A stretch of 34,906 nucleotides of DNA from Verrucomicrobiota bacterium (GTDB lineage: Bacteria; Verrucomicrobiota; Verrucomicrobiia; Chthoniobacterales; UBA10450). Positions 11,275 through 19,124 of this stretch are shown in pieces. Made by a program: the position numbers and the translations under genes. A model generated the notes under the pieces. That model saw only the letters and a list, made by a program, of their open reading frames with translations. It searched no databases and was not told where the DNA came from. Position 1 is the stretch's first letter. Each line of letters begins with the position of its first letter. Location of the stretch: positions 1 through 34,906 of the forward strand of contig QHOK01000091.1 in the NCBI GenBank assembly GCA_003218755.1, given 5' to 3'.

Positions 11275-12246
11275 CTATCTTAAATAAAGCGTGCGCGTGC
11301 CGAAGTCGATGATGCCGTGGTGACGTCTCAACGTTTCTGCGCCGAGCAGACCGGCGACCGGCGGGGAACCTTCCAACAAGCCGTTGTGAATTAATCCTTC
11401 AAGGTCAATCACGCCCACGTCCTTACCAACAATATCTACCGAGCCGACCGACAGCTTGCGAATGTAAGCGACACGCACGCCTCGCTCTTTCAGATTCACA
11501 GCCGACGAACTATATTGTGTCTCCCGAGTGGCGATTCGCATTCGCCGAAGGAAAGAGCGGTGCAACAGCGTGGTGAACGAACCCGTATCGACCATCAGCC
11601 TGGCAGGTTTTCCGTTAATGGAACCATTGACATACAGATTGAAGCCATCGCTAACTTGAATCGGAACAGCCCGCAATCCGCGCCGATCGAAACCAGGAAA
11701 GCTGCCGAGGACGGCGGGATCGGTCTTTAGAATAAGCAACTGCCGCTCACAATCCAGCACCGCTTGCGTGGGGAAAAGAATGTCCGCTCCAATGATCCCG
11801 TCGATTTCCTCTTCGTGAACCAACCGCGCGGCACGAGCGGAGTAGCCAAGATCGACAGTAACCACTGGTTCATCGACCAGAGTTAGCCCTCCCATCCGCA
11901 GCTCACGTGCGATCGCTACATTATTGAACGCACCATTAATCTGAACACGTGGCGGTAACTTCGATTCGGCCGTGGTTGGCTTCAGCCGAAAATACTCGCG
12001 ACGATTCAAAGCGATTGCGCTTACCGGCGCACCGGTGTCGACTGTAAGCCACGCCGCCTTCCCGTTAATAAAAGCACGCACGAGTAAATGATTTTGTCGC
12101 GAACGCACCAGTGGTAGCGCTTCAAACTGCGTGGTTCCTCGCGCGTAAGCGCCCGCCGGCGCGGCAGCCAATTCGATAATCAGCGCCCCAGCAGCACAAG
12201 AAATCCAGAAGCACTTCCGCACCAAGGACAGGTGATTAGAGATCAT
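11275..12246 (-). CDS. Exported tandem retropepsin-like aspartyl protease
   Basis: A 323-residue protein with an N-terminal signal or anchor region (about residues 10-36, hydrophobic, ending AGAYA). Two retropepsin-like halves follow. The first has LTVDTGAPVSAI (D70) and EIDGIIGADILF (150-157); the second has LMVDTGSFTTLL (D220) and VAGLLGAETL (297-306). Each half therefore has the DTG catalytic motif and the hydrophobic-Gly flap-strand motif, so one chain could fold as a pseudo-dimer with both aspartates. The likely site is the periplasm; the substrate is unknown. It is upstream of, and on the same strand as, the nucleotidyltransferase / kinase pair, suggesting but not proving a cell-envelope role. 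Confidence 0.82.
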   Translation of the reverse strand: MISNHLSLVRKCFWISCAAGALIIELAAAPAGAYARGTTQFEALPLVRSRQNHLLVRAFINGKAAWLTVDTGAPVSAIALNRREYFRLKPTTAESKLPPRVQINGAFNNVAIARELRMGGLTLVDEPVVTVDLGYSARAARLVHEEEIDGIIGADILFPTQAVLDCERQLLILKTDPAVLGSFPGFDRRGLRAVPIQVSDGFNLYVNGSINGKPARLMVDTGSFTTLLHRSFLRRMRIATRETQYSSSAVNLKERGVRVAYIRKLSVGSVDIVGKDVGVIDLEGLIHNGLLEGSPPVAGLLGAETLRRHHGIIDFGTRTLYLR

Positions 12247-12403
12247 CGCGCCGCGGAGATTAGCACGGTTTTTTTTCAGGCGTAAACATTTTTGCGTTTC
12301 AAAATTGCCCGGCTTTTAGCAAAACGTAAGACGTGCAGTTTTTTGACATTGCACGACACAGTCGAGTGATGATTAACTCTCCGCCAAATCCAGGCGGTTC
12401 AAC

Positions 12404-13912
12404 ATGACAAGCGCAACAACCGAAGCACCTGTAGCAGAGCAAAAATTGGTTAGAGGACTCGGCTTGCTCGACTCAACCATGCTGGTCGCCGGATCGATGA
12501 TCGGCTCGGGAATTTTCATTGTTTCGTCGATCATTGCCCGGCAGGTCGGCTCGCCGGGATGGCTGCTCGTAGTTTGGATCGTCACCGGGTTACTGACGCT
12601 GACGGCTGCACTGTCGTACGGTGAATTGGCGGCGATGATGCCGAAAGCTGGCGGCCAATATGTGTATCTCCGTGAAGCTTTTTCGCCGCTCTGGGGCTTT
12701 CTTTACGGTTGGACGCTTTTCCTTGTCATTCAGACTGGCACGATCGCAGCGGTCGCGGTCGGTTTCGCGCGCTACATGGGCGTGCTTGTTCCCTGGGTTT
12801 CCGAGAGCAATTATCTGATCGCTCCTATCCGTTTTGGTGGGTATGCGGTGTCGCTTTCGAGTGCGCAGTTCGTCGGGTTAACGTTGATTGGTTTTTTGAC
12901 GTTCACGAACACCCGCGGCCTGGAAGTTGGCAAAATCATCCAAAATGTCTTCACCACAGCGAAAACTGGCGCCCTGATCGCGCTCATTATGCTGGGGATT
13001 ATCGTCGGGTTGCGATCGGGCGCAGGCGCGGAAAACTTCCAGCGCTTCTGGGCGGTGCGCGGAAATTTGCAGGATGTGGGCGCGGGTCTAACCGCTGCGA
13101 CCGCATTTGGCCTCTTCGTCGGAATTTGCGTGGCCCAAACAAATTCGCTTTTCTCTGCCGACGCGTGGAACAACATCACATTCACGGCGGGCGAGGTGGT
13201 CAACCCGCGCCGCAACGTGCCGCTCTCACTCGCGTTCGGCACGTTCCTCGTGATTGGCCTTTATCTGCTCGCAAACGTTGCTTACCTCGCCACACTGCCT
13301 TTCACCGCGATCCAGAACGCGCCGAGCGATCGCGTCGCGTCTGAAACTGCGAACGTAATTTTTCCCGGCGCCGGCGCCACGATCATGGCTGTGGCGATCA
13401 TGATCTCAACCTTTGGATGCAATAACGGGCTTATTCTTGCGGGGGCACGCGCGTATTATGCGATGGCGCGCGACGGCTTGTTCTTCCGATCGGTCGGCGA
13501 TCTGAACAAGTTCCATGTGCCAGCCTGGGGTTTGGTCATTCAAGGCATCTGGGCTGGCGCGCTCGTCCTGCCGCGCACGGTTAAAACCGACGCCACCGGA
13601 GCCGTGACCGGCTACGGCAACCTTTACGGCAATCTGCTCGACTATGTCATTTCGGCCGCGCTCATCTTTTACATCCTGACGATCATCGGCATCTTCTTGC
13701 TGCGCCGAAAACAACCCGACGTGGAACGACCCTATCGGGCATTTGGCTATCCAATCGTGCCCGCTCTATACGTCGTCGGCGCGACCGTGATTCTCGTGGT
13801 GCTGTTCATGTATCAGACGGCTACGACCTGGCCGGGCTTGATCATCGTGCTGACTGGCGTGCCCGTGTATTTTCTGTGGGAATTTCGGCGCAAAAGATCA
13901 CGGACAGCTTGA
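12404..13912 (+). CDS. APC-superfamily amino-acid permease
   Basis: A 502-residue integral membrane transporter with about 12 hydrophobic segments. TM1 carries the unwound substrate-binding motif GSMIGSGIFIV; SYGELAAMMPKAGGQYVYLREAFSPLWGFLYGW is the conserved TM2-TM3 loop of amino-acid/polyamine antiporter-type permeases. The C-terminus RRKQPDVERPYRAFGYPIVPALY is also typical. It probably moves amino acids across the inner membrane; the substrate cannot be read from sequence. AGGCGG lies just upstream of the ATG. A second, related permease gene follows after 47 bases, probably by old duplication. The gene is intact, unlike its neighbour. Confidence 0.92.
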   Translation: MTSATTEAPVAEQKLVRGLGLLDSTMLVAGSMIGSGIFIVSSIIARQVGSPGWLLVVWIVTGLLTLTAALSYGELAAMMPKAGGQYVYLREAFSPLWGFLYGWTLFLVIQTGTIAAVAVGFARYMGVLVPWVSESNYLIAPIRFGGYAVSLSSAQFVGLTLIGFLTFTNTRGLEVGKIIQNVFTTAKTGALIALIMLGIIVGLRSGAGAENFQRFWAVRGNLQDVGAGLTAATAFGLFVGICVAQTNSLFSADAWNNITFTAGEVVNPRRNVPLSLAFGTFLVIGLYLLANVAYLATLPFTAIQNAPSDRVASETANVIFPGAGATIMAVAIMISTFGCNNGLILAGARAYYAMARDGLFFRSVGDLNKFHVPAWGLVIQGIWAGALVLPRTVKTDATGAVTGYGNLYGNLLDYVISAALIFYILTIIGIFLLRRKQPDVERPYRAFGYPIVPALYVVGATVILVVLFMYQTATTWPGLIIVLTGVPVYFLWEFRRKRSRTA

Positions 13913-13959
13913 CTTGCTTGGCTCATCCCGATTAGCACAACCAAAAAACAACTTCGCTC

Positions 13960-14820
13960 ATGAACTTGCTTCGTCGAAAAAGCGTCACGCAACTTCAAGC
14001 TGATGCGCTGACGGATCAGCGTTTGAAACGCGCACTCGGAGCGACCAACCTTACCGCGCTCGGCATCGGTGCAATCATTGGCACCGGCATTTTCGTGCTC
14101 ACGGGCACCGTCGCCGCGCAGAACGCTGGGCCGGCGGTGATTTTATCGTTCGTGCTGGCAGGCGTAGCGTCGATTTTTGCGGCGCTCTGCTACAGCGAGT
14201 TCGCATCCCTGGTGCCGATGGCCGGCAGCGCGTACACCTACGGCTACGCTACGCTCGGCGAACTTTTCGCGTGGATCATCGGCTGGGATTTAATTCTCGA
14301 ATACGCTCTGGGAGCGGTCACGGTTTCTATCGGCTGGTCCGGCTACGCCGTCTCGTTTCTGCGCGATATCGGCATTCACATCCCGCCCGAATTATCCGCG
14401 GCGCGCGGGACCCTCATCACTTTGGCGGATGGAACGCAGGTCACGGCCATCTTTAATCTGCCTGCTGTTCATCATCGGCGCGGCTCACGCGGTGAATCCT
14501 TCCAACTGGCATCCGTTTATTCCGCCCAGCACCGGCGGACGCGGGCAGTTCGGCTGGAGCGGCGTCATGCAGGGCGCTGGGATCGTGTTTTTTGCGTATA
14601 TCGGTTTCGACGCAGTCAGCACGGTGGCGCAGGAAGCCAAGAACCCTCAGCGCGACATGCCGATCGGCATTATCGGCTCCCTGTTGATCTGCACGGTGCT
14701 CTACATTCTGGTTTCCGGCGTCGCGACGGGCGTGATGTCGTACCGCGACTTGAACGTCCCCGATCCGATCGCGGTCGCGGCGGATCACGCCGGGCTCGGC
14801 TGGATGTCCTCGCTAATTAA
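13960..14820 (+). CDS. APC amino-acid permease, N-terminal fragment (frame broken)
   Basis: Residues 1-170 are a good match to a CAT-type amino-acid permease: LKRALGATNLTALGIGAIIGTGIFVLTGTVAA (TM1), YSEFASLVPMAGSAYTYGYATLGELFAWIIGWDLILEYALG and ADGTQVTAIFNLPAV. After V170 (about 14469) the translation turns to arginine-rich nonsense (HHRRGSRGESF), while the permease continues in the +2 frame from LLFIIGAAHAVNP. About 30-35 residues that family members carry here, a transmembrane segment plus loop, are missing. The shared hexamer GCTGTT at the joint would suit a short-homology deletion. Codons past 14469 in this ORF should not be taken as real protein. Confidence 0.8.
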   Translation: MNLLRRKSVTQLQADALTDQRLKRALGATNLTALGIGAIIGTGIFVLTGTVAAQNAGPAVILSFVLAGVASIFAALCYSEFASLVPMAGSAYTYGYATLGELFAWIIGWDLILEYALGAVTVSIGWSGYAVSFLRDIGIHIPPELSAARGTLITLADGTQVTAIFNLPAVHHRRGSRGESFQLASVYSAQHRRTRAVRLERRHAGRWDRVFCVYRFRRSQHGGAGSQEPSARHADRHYRLPVDLHGALHSGFRRRDGRDVVPRLERPRSDRGRGGSRRARLDVLAN

Positions 14821-15298
14821 GCTTGGTGCCATCGCGGGCCTCAGCTCGGTCATTCTGGTGATGCTACTGGGCCAGTCGCGGATTTTTTGGACGATGGCCG
14901 ACGACGGCTTGCTGCCGGAGTTTGTGAGCAGGGTTCATCCAAAATTCCGCACGCCGTGGATCACGACGATAGTGACCGGTGTGGTGGTTGCATTCTTCGC
15001 TGCCATCTTGCCGATCCGCGATGCTGCGAGCCTCGTTTCTATCGGCACGCTGCTGGCCTTTGTGATCGTCTCAATTGGTGTGCTGGTGCTGCGGGTGCGC
15101 GAGCCGGAGTTGCCGCGCAGATTCAAGACGCCAGCGGTGTGGTTCGTCGCCCCCATGGGCGCACTGTCGGCGTTGTACCTGATGATCTCGCTGCCGTGGC
15201 GAACATGGGAACGGCTACTCATCTGGTTCGTTATCGGCATGTTCGTTTACTTCCTCTACGGCATCCGCCGCAGCAACCTAGCCCAGCCGCGCCTTTAG
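14429..15298 (+). CDS. APC amino-acid permease, C-terminal fragment
   Basis: This is the continuation of the broken permease in another frame. Family-like sequence begins at LLFIIGAAHAVNPSNWHPFIPP (about 14462) and runs through FGWSGVMQGAGIVFFAYIGFDAVSTVAQEAKNPQRDMPIGI, LGQSRIFWTMADDGLLPEFVSRVHPKFRTPW and a final RRFKTPAVWFVAPMGALSALYLM pair of helices. The ORF-track start at 14429 adds about 11 out-of-family residues read from the other frame of the N-terminal half. With about eight helices and no TM1-TM3 substrate core, this part alone should not transport. Together the fragments would make one permease of about 480 residues if the gap were restored. Confidence 0.8.
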   Translation: MERRSRPSLICLLFIIGAAHAVNPSNWHPFIPPSTGGRGQFGWSGVMQGAGIVFFAYIGFDAVSTVAQEAKNPQRDMPIGIIGSLLICTVLYILVSGVATGVMSYRDLNVPDPIAVAADHAGLGWMSSLIKLGAIAGLSSVILVMLLGQSRIFWTMADDGLLPEFVSRVHPKFRTPWITTIVTGVVVAFFAAILPIRDAASLVSIGTLLAFVIVSIGVLVLRVREPELPRRFKTPAVWFVAPMGALSALYLMISLPWRTWERLLIWFVIGMFVYFLYGIRRSNLAQPRL

Positions 15299-15352
15299 GC
15301 GGATGTGGTGGCGACGGCAAAACGCTCTCCGGATTTGAAATCGAGAACAGAC

Positions 15353-16141
15353 TTACGAGCCGGCTGAGGCCCACTCGCCTTCGAATCCGCGCGCTGGACT
15401 CGTCGAGCCGAATTCGAGGAGCGCGCGGGTGTGCCTCGCGAGCTTTTCGCCATCGGTTTTATTAAAAGCACGCCATCTCGCTGCGATCTCGGAGACCGAA
15501 ACCTGTAGCTTGCGAAGAATTTTTTTTTCATCTCCGCTCAGCGCCTTTGGCTGCTCGCTGCTCAATGCGCGCTTTTGAAGTCGCGAGAGCGCCGTTGCCA
15601 ATCGAGTCTCAGTCGCCGGTCCAAACAGGTTGAGAAGCTGTTGAAAAGCGACGTGAAACGGAATCGTAGCAAGGTCGACGTCTGCGGTTTCGGCGACGCC
15701 GGTAGGCGGCATCGCGATCTCATCCGATATCGCAACGGAATGCCAAACATCTGCTGGTTGATAATATCCGATCTCAACACGGTAAGAGGCATGCGATCCC
15801 GATGTCGTCACGTAATGCATCGCGGCCATAGGCTCGACAGCCACAGTTTTTTCTTCGAGACCATCGGCGCCATACAGCCGAAGATGGACCTGTCGATCCA
15901 CTGGTACCACTCTTTCGAACAACGATGACCAATCGATATTCCAGCTAGCGAAGATGGTGCGCGGGTCCCGTGCGATGGCGAACAGGATTCGCGCACCATG
16001 TTCGCGCGTGAAGTCAACGCTATCGCCGACGTCAGGTGGTCGGTCGACTGCAATGAGACCTACGACTGGTTTCCTGGAAATGTGGAAGCTGTCGCGGGCA
16101 TTCGATGTTTGCACGTTGCGGTTTCGTTTTCTTTCGGCCAT
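15353..16141 (-). CDS. DUF4912 domain protein
   Basis: About 262 residues from the ATG giving MAERKRNRN; GAGAAAA precedes it. I prefer this start to the ORF-track one 18 codons upstream. The central part ARILFAIARDPRTIFASWNIDWSSLF matches the DUF4912 signature as I recall it (LxAxxRDPxxxFAYWEI), and LRLYGADGLEE and ASYRVEIGYY follow in the same domain. The C-terminal 90 residues are helical and charged, with ALSGDEKKILRKLQVSVSEIAARW. DUF4912 proteins have no settled function; some occur beside GT or alpha-amylase genes. The gene is divergent from rfaE2. Confidence 0.75.
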   Translation of the reverse strand: MAERKRNRNVQTSNARDSFHISRKPVVGLIAVDRPPDVGDSVDFTREHGARILFAIARDPRTIFASWNIDWSSLFERVVPVDRQVHLRLYGADGLEEKTVAVEPMAAMHYVTTSGSHASYRVEIGYYQPADVWHSVAISDEIAMPPTGVAETADVDLATIPFHVAFQQLLNLFGPATETRLATALSRLQKRALSSEQPKALSGDEKKILRKLQVSVSEIAARWRAFNKTDGEKLARHTRALLEFGSTSPARGFEGEWASAGS

Positions 16142-16291
16142 TTTTCTCAAGGGTCGCTCAAATCTGTGAAAGGCCAACCGCGAACATTGCGCCACCGTTT
16201 AGTAGCGAGCGAAATTTTTTGCAGTTCACTTTTGGGACTTCGCGGTCTTTCCAGCGATTAACCGGTATTTTCTCGCCTGAGTAAGAAAACC

Positions 16292-16777
16292 ATGAGCCCA
16301 AAAATCGTCGAGCTTGAGCAAGTTTTTTATCGCTGTGACAAGTTGCGTGCTGCTGGAAAAAGGCTGGTGGCTACAAACGGCTGTTTTGATCTACTGCACG
16401 TCGGCCATGTGCGGTATCTACAAGCTGCGCGCGCGCTTGGTGATTTCCTGGCAATTGGCTTGAACAGCGACCGTTCGGTTCGCGAGTTGAAAGGAAGCGG
16501 ACGTCCCATTACAAAAGAGAGCGATCGCGCGGAGGTTCTTGCCGCTTTGCAGTGCGTGGATTTGGTTACGATTTTTCCGCAAATCCGGGCGACGCGGTTT
16601 ATTGCCGCGGTCAGGCCTGCCATTTATGTAAAAGGTAGCGATTACAGGTCCGAAACGCTGAACGAAGAGGAGCGCGCAGTGTTAAAGGAAATCGGCGCGG
16701 AGATTCGCCTCATTCCATTTGAGACAGGCTATTCGACTTCGCGCTTAATCGAACAAATATGCAAAACCAGGCGTTGA
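16292..16777 (+). CDS. rfaE2: D-glycero-beta-D-manno-heptose 1-phosphate adenylyltransferase
   Basis: Activates heptose 1-phosphate with ATP to ADP-heptose, the donor for LPS inner core. At 161 residues it is the stand-alone nucleotidyltransferase domain (the C-terminal half of HldE). TNGCFDLLHVGHVRYLQAAR carries the HxGH motif (H36, H39). GLNSDRSVRELKGSGRPI, VKGSDY and the closing FETGYSTSRLIEQI (in place of ISTTxxI) complete the cytidylyltransferase-like signatures. The kinase half is not in the window. purN follows after 55 bases. A GT9 heptosyltransferase-type gene at 28574 could use the product. Confidence 0.92.
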   Translation: MSPKIVELEQVFYRCDKLRAAGKRLVATNGCFDLLHVGHVRYLQAARALGDFLAIGLNSDRSVRELKGSGRPITKESDRAEVLAALQCVDLVTIFPQIRATRFIAAVRPAIYVKGSDYRSETLNEEERAVLKEIGAEIRLIPFETGYSTSRLIEQICKTRR

Positions 16778-16832
16778 AATTTGTGACTCGTCGCAATTCG
16801 CGTCCGGTAAATGGATAAATCAGAATCAGTAG

Positions 16833-17429
16833 GTGAAACGGTTACCAATTGGAATTCTCGGATCTGGAAAAGGAAGCAACTGCCGGGCGATTCTCGAGCG
16901 CATCCGCTCGGGCGACCTGGCCGCGGAAGCGCGCATTGTAATCTCGGACGTGCTGGACGCGCCGATCCTTGAGATCGCGCGCGAGTTTTTCGTTGCAAAT
17001 GCGTATTTGCCACCCGGTCAATTTCGCACGCGCCTAGAGCCGGAAGCAGAAGAGGAGCTTGTGAAAATGTTGCGCGAAGCCGGTGTTGATCTTGTGGTCC
17101 TCGCTGGTTTCATGCGGGTGTTGCACGCGCCAATGCTCAAGGCGTTTCCGCGGCGCATCATCAACATCCATCCGTCACTTCTGCCAAAATTTCCGGGCCT
17201 TGAAGCGTGGAAACAAGCTCTCGCAGCGGGCGAAACCGTGACGGGCTGCACGGTGCATTATGTCGATGAGAAAATCGACCACGGCCAGATCGTCGCTCAA
17301 CGGGAGGTCGCGATCTTGCCTAATGATACGCCGGAAACACTGCATGCGCGGATTCAAATCGCTGAGCGCGAATTGTACCCGGCGGTAATCGCTGAATTCT
17401 GTGAAAAGTGTCCGGCACCAGACCTGTAG
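16833..17429 (+). CDS. purN: Phosphoribosylglycinamide formyltransferase
   Basis: Transfers a formyl group from 10-formyl-tetrahydrofolate to GAR in purine synthesis. At 198 residues it is typical. The phosphate-binding GILGSGKGSNCRAI, the catalytic triad N111 and H113 (NIHPSLLPKFPG) and D149 (DEKIDHGQI) are all present. The start is GTG. The usual GSGxGSN glycine motif has Lys at the variable place. The stop codon TAG lies inside the left arm of an inverted-repeat element (CTGTAGT), and gpsA converges from the other side. Confidence 0.95.
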   Translation: MKRLPIGILGSGKGSNCRAILERIRSGDLAAEARIVISDVLDAPILEIAREFFVANAYLPPGQFRTRLEPEAEEELVKMLREAGVDLVVLAGFMRVLHAPMLKAFPRRIINIHPSLLPKFPGLEAWKQALAAGETVTGCTVHYVDEKIDHGQIVAQREVAILPNDTPETLHARIQIAERELYPAVIAEFCEKCPAPDL

Positions 17430-17476
17430 TCTGGGAGACGGCAAACAATCGAGGGTTGTAAACTGCTCCACTACAG
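17424..17476. repeat. CTGTAGT...ACTACAG inverted repeat between purN and gpsA
   Basis: Perfect 7-base arms CTGTAGT (17424-17430) and ACTACAG (17470-17476) continue, after a 3-base bulge, into GGAG/CTCC, with an inner ACAA/TTGT pair. The left arm contains the purN stop TAG (17427-17429) and the right arm contains the gpsA stop on the minus strand (17471-17473). It probably acts as a two-way transcription end and resembles the TGTAG...CTACA family elsewhere in the window. Confidence 0.65.
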
Positions 17477-18472
17477 TTGTTCCGCTTTTTGCTCGCGCCT
17501 TAGCAGTTCTTCCAGAGCGACCGTCGGTTTTTTCTGCTCGTACAGAACGGCGTACACCTGATCGATGATAGGCGTGGCGATGCTCAATCGCCGTGCGCAC
17601 TCCCATGCGCTTCCTGTAGTCGGAATCCCTTCCGCCACTGTTTTCATGGACGCGGTAATCTGGGCGAGTGGTTCGCCATGCCCCAGACGTCTGCCGACAG
17701 TGTGATTACGGCTGCGCTGACTATAGCAGGTCAAAATCAGATCGCCTGCCCCACTTAATCCATAAAAGGCGTTCGTGTGCCCGCCCATGGCAACCCCGAG
17801 CCGAACGAGTTCGGCTAAGGATCGAGTGACCAACGCCGCTTTGGAATTATCGCCCAGTCCGAGGCCATCGCTGATTCCTGCCGCCAAGGCGAAGACATTT
17901 TTCAGCGCGCCGCCAAGCTCCATAGAAACGACGTCTTGACTAGTGTAAACGCGAAACCGCGAACTGCCCAGGATGCCTTGCAAACTCACCGCGCAATGAA
18001 CGTTATCGCAGCCCACGACGGTCGCGGTGGGAAGGCTTTGCGCGATTTCTATGGCAAGGTTCGGGCCGGATAAGACTGCGATTCTGTGGCCCGGGAAAAC
18101 TTCGCGGAGAATTTGGCTCATCCGCATCCCAGTCAGGTGCTCGATCCCTTTGGTGCAACTCAAGAGAACGGCGCGCGGGTTATCGATGAGTTTTCCTAGA
18201 CGGGTCGCGATCTCGCGCAACACAGTTGATGGTGTAACAAAAACGATCAGATCCCCTCCGGCGCAATCGCCCAACTCTGAGGTAACGTGCACTGACTCCG
18301 GTAATCTAACTCCAGGAAGATAGTCCGCGTTTTCCCGCGCCTTTTGCATGCGCGCGATGCGATCGACGTTGTGACCCCAAAGTAAAACTTGCCGCCCGTC
18401 TTTACTCCACAGCCAAGCTAATGTCGTTCCCCAAGCACCCGCGCCCAAGATTGCTACCTTGCCGATCTTCAC
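17471..18472 (-). CDS. gpsA: Glycerol-3-phosphate dehydrogenase [NAD(P)+]
   Basis: Reduces dihydroxyacetone phosphate to sn-glycerol 3-phosphate for phospholipid synthesis. The 333 residues begin KVAILGAGAWGTTLAWLW (NAD(P)-binding). The chain contains VSMELGGALKNVFALAAGISDGLGLGDN with the catalytic lysine of the K-N motif, GLSGAGDLILTC, and a C-terminal helical domain with VAEGIPTTGSAWECARR. The start codon overlaps the plsY stop by 4 bases (ATGA), so the two are translationally coupled and act in consecutive steps: GpsA makes the acceptor that PlsY acylates. Confidence 0.96.
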   Translation of the reverse strand: MKIGKVAILGAGAWGTTLAWLWSKDGRQVLLWGHNVDRIARMQKARENADYLPGVRLPESVHVTSELGDCAGGDLIVFVTPSTVLREIATRLGKLIDNPRAVLLSCTKGIEHLTGMRMSQILREVFPGHRIAVLSGPNLAIEIAQSLPTATVVGCDNVHCAVSLQGILGSSRFRVYTSQDVVSMELGGALKNVFALAAGISDGLGLGDNSKAALVTRSLAELVRLGVAMGGHTNAFYGLSGAGDLILTCYSQRSRNHTVGRRLGHGEPLAQITASMKTVAEGIPTTGSAWECARRLSIATPIIDQVYAVLYEQKKPTVALEELLRREQKAEQL

Positions 18473-19098
18473 TTCCGATTAAAGCGTGGCTCGCGGCCGT
18501 GCATTAGCCGGGAAAGATTTGAACGGTGCTGCCAGATCACAACCGCCGCGATACCAACTGAAGAGTAAAATAGCGCGTTACCTTCGCTTTGATCTGGGCG
18601 AGTCATAATGAAAATTACCAGCGGTAGAGCTACGGCAGCTGCAACCGATGCCACCGAGACATAGCGCGTGAACCAGAAGACCAACATCCAAATAGCGACA
18701 CCAATCAGCGTCGCGACCGGCATCAACCCGAAAAGGGCTCCAGCAGAGGTGGCAACGCCTTTTCCGCCGCGGAAGTTCAGCCACGGCGGAAAAGAATGCC
18801 CGATCACACTGGACGCCGCAGCGAGCACTCCAAACATCTCTAATGAACCCCATTCCGGACGCATGGCCGTTGCGATCGCGATGGAAATCTTCACCCCGCC
18901 TAGACCCTTTAAGAAATCCAAGACGAAAACCGGATAGCCATATCGTTTCCCGAGCACGCGCACGACGTTTGTCGCGCCAATGTTACCGCTGCCAGCCTTC
19001 CGGATATCGATTCCTGCGGTCCGACCAGCCAGATAGCCGAAAGGAATCGATCCCAAAAGATAACTTGCAACCAGCACAAGGACCAGGGTGAACATCAA
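18469..19098 (-). CDS. plsY: Glycerol-3-phosphate acyltransferase PlsY
   Basis: Inner-membrane enzyme that acylates glycerol 3-phosphate with acyl-phosphate. The 209 residues show about five hydrophobic segments. The three known cytoplasmic motifs are visible: SIPFGYLAGRTAGIDIRKAGSGNIGATNV (motif 1), NFRGGKGVATSAGALFG (motif 2), and the third region near IWQHRSNLSRLMHGREPRF. It sits between mnmG (26-base gap upstream) and gpsA (4-base overlap downstream). No homologue of plsX is in view. Confidence 0.95.
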   Translation of the reverse strand: MMFTLVLVLVASYLLGSIPFGYLAGRTAGIDIRKAGSGNIGATNVVRVLGKRYGYPVFVLDFLKGLGGVKISIAIATAMRPEWGSLEMFGVLAAASSVIGHSFPPWLNFRGGKGVATSAGALFGLMPVATLIGVAIWMLVFWFTRYVSVASVAAAVALPLVIFIMTRPDQSEGNALFYSSVGIAAVVIWQHRSNLSRLMHGREPRFNRK

Positions 19099-19124
19099 GC
19101 GTTTGCGATGAAGTGTGGCTTCCT

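Noticed and set aside
12343-12371. TTGACA with possible -10 before the first permease
   Set aside because: The TTGACA is real, but no good -10 box lies at 16-18 bases; not strong enough to annotate.
12709-13344. 211-residue ORF in the permease gene
   Set aside because: Same-strand shadow of the intact permease, Arg/His-rich with no membrane segments.
14887-15465. 192-residue ORF over the permease end
   Set aside because: Out-of-frame reading of the permease C-terminal fragment.
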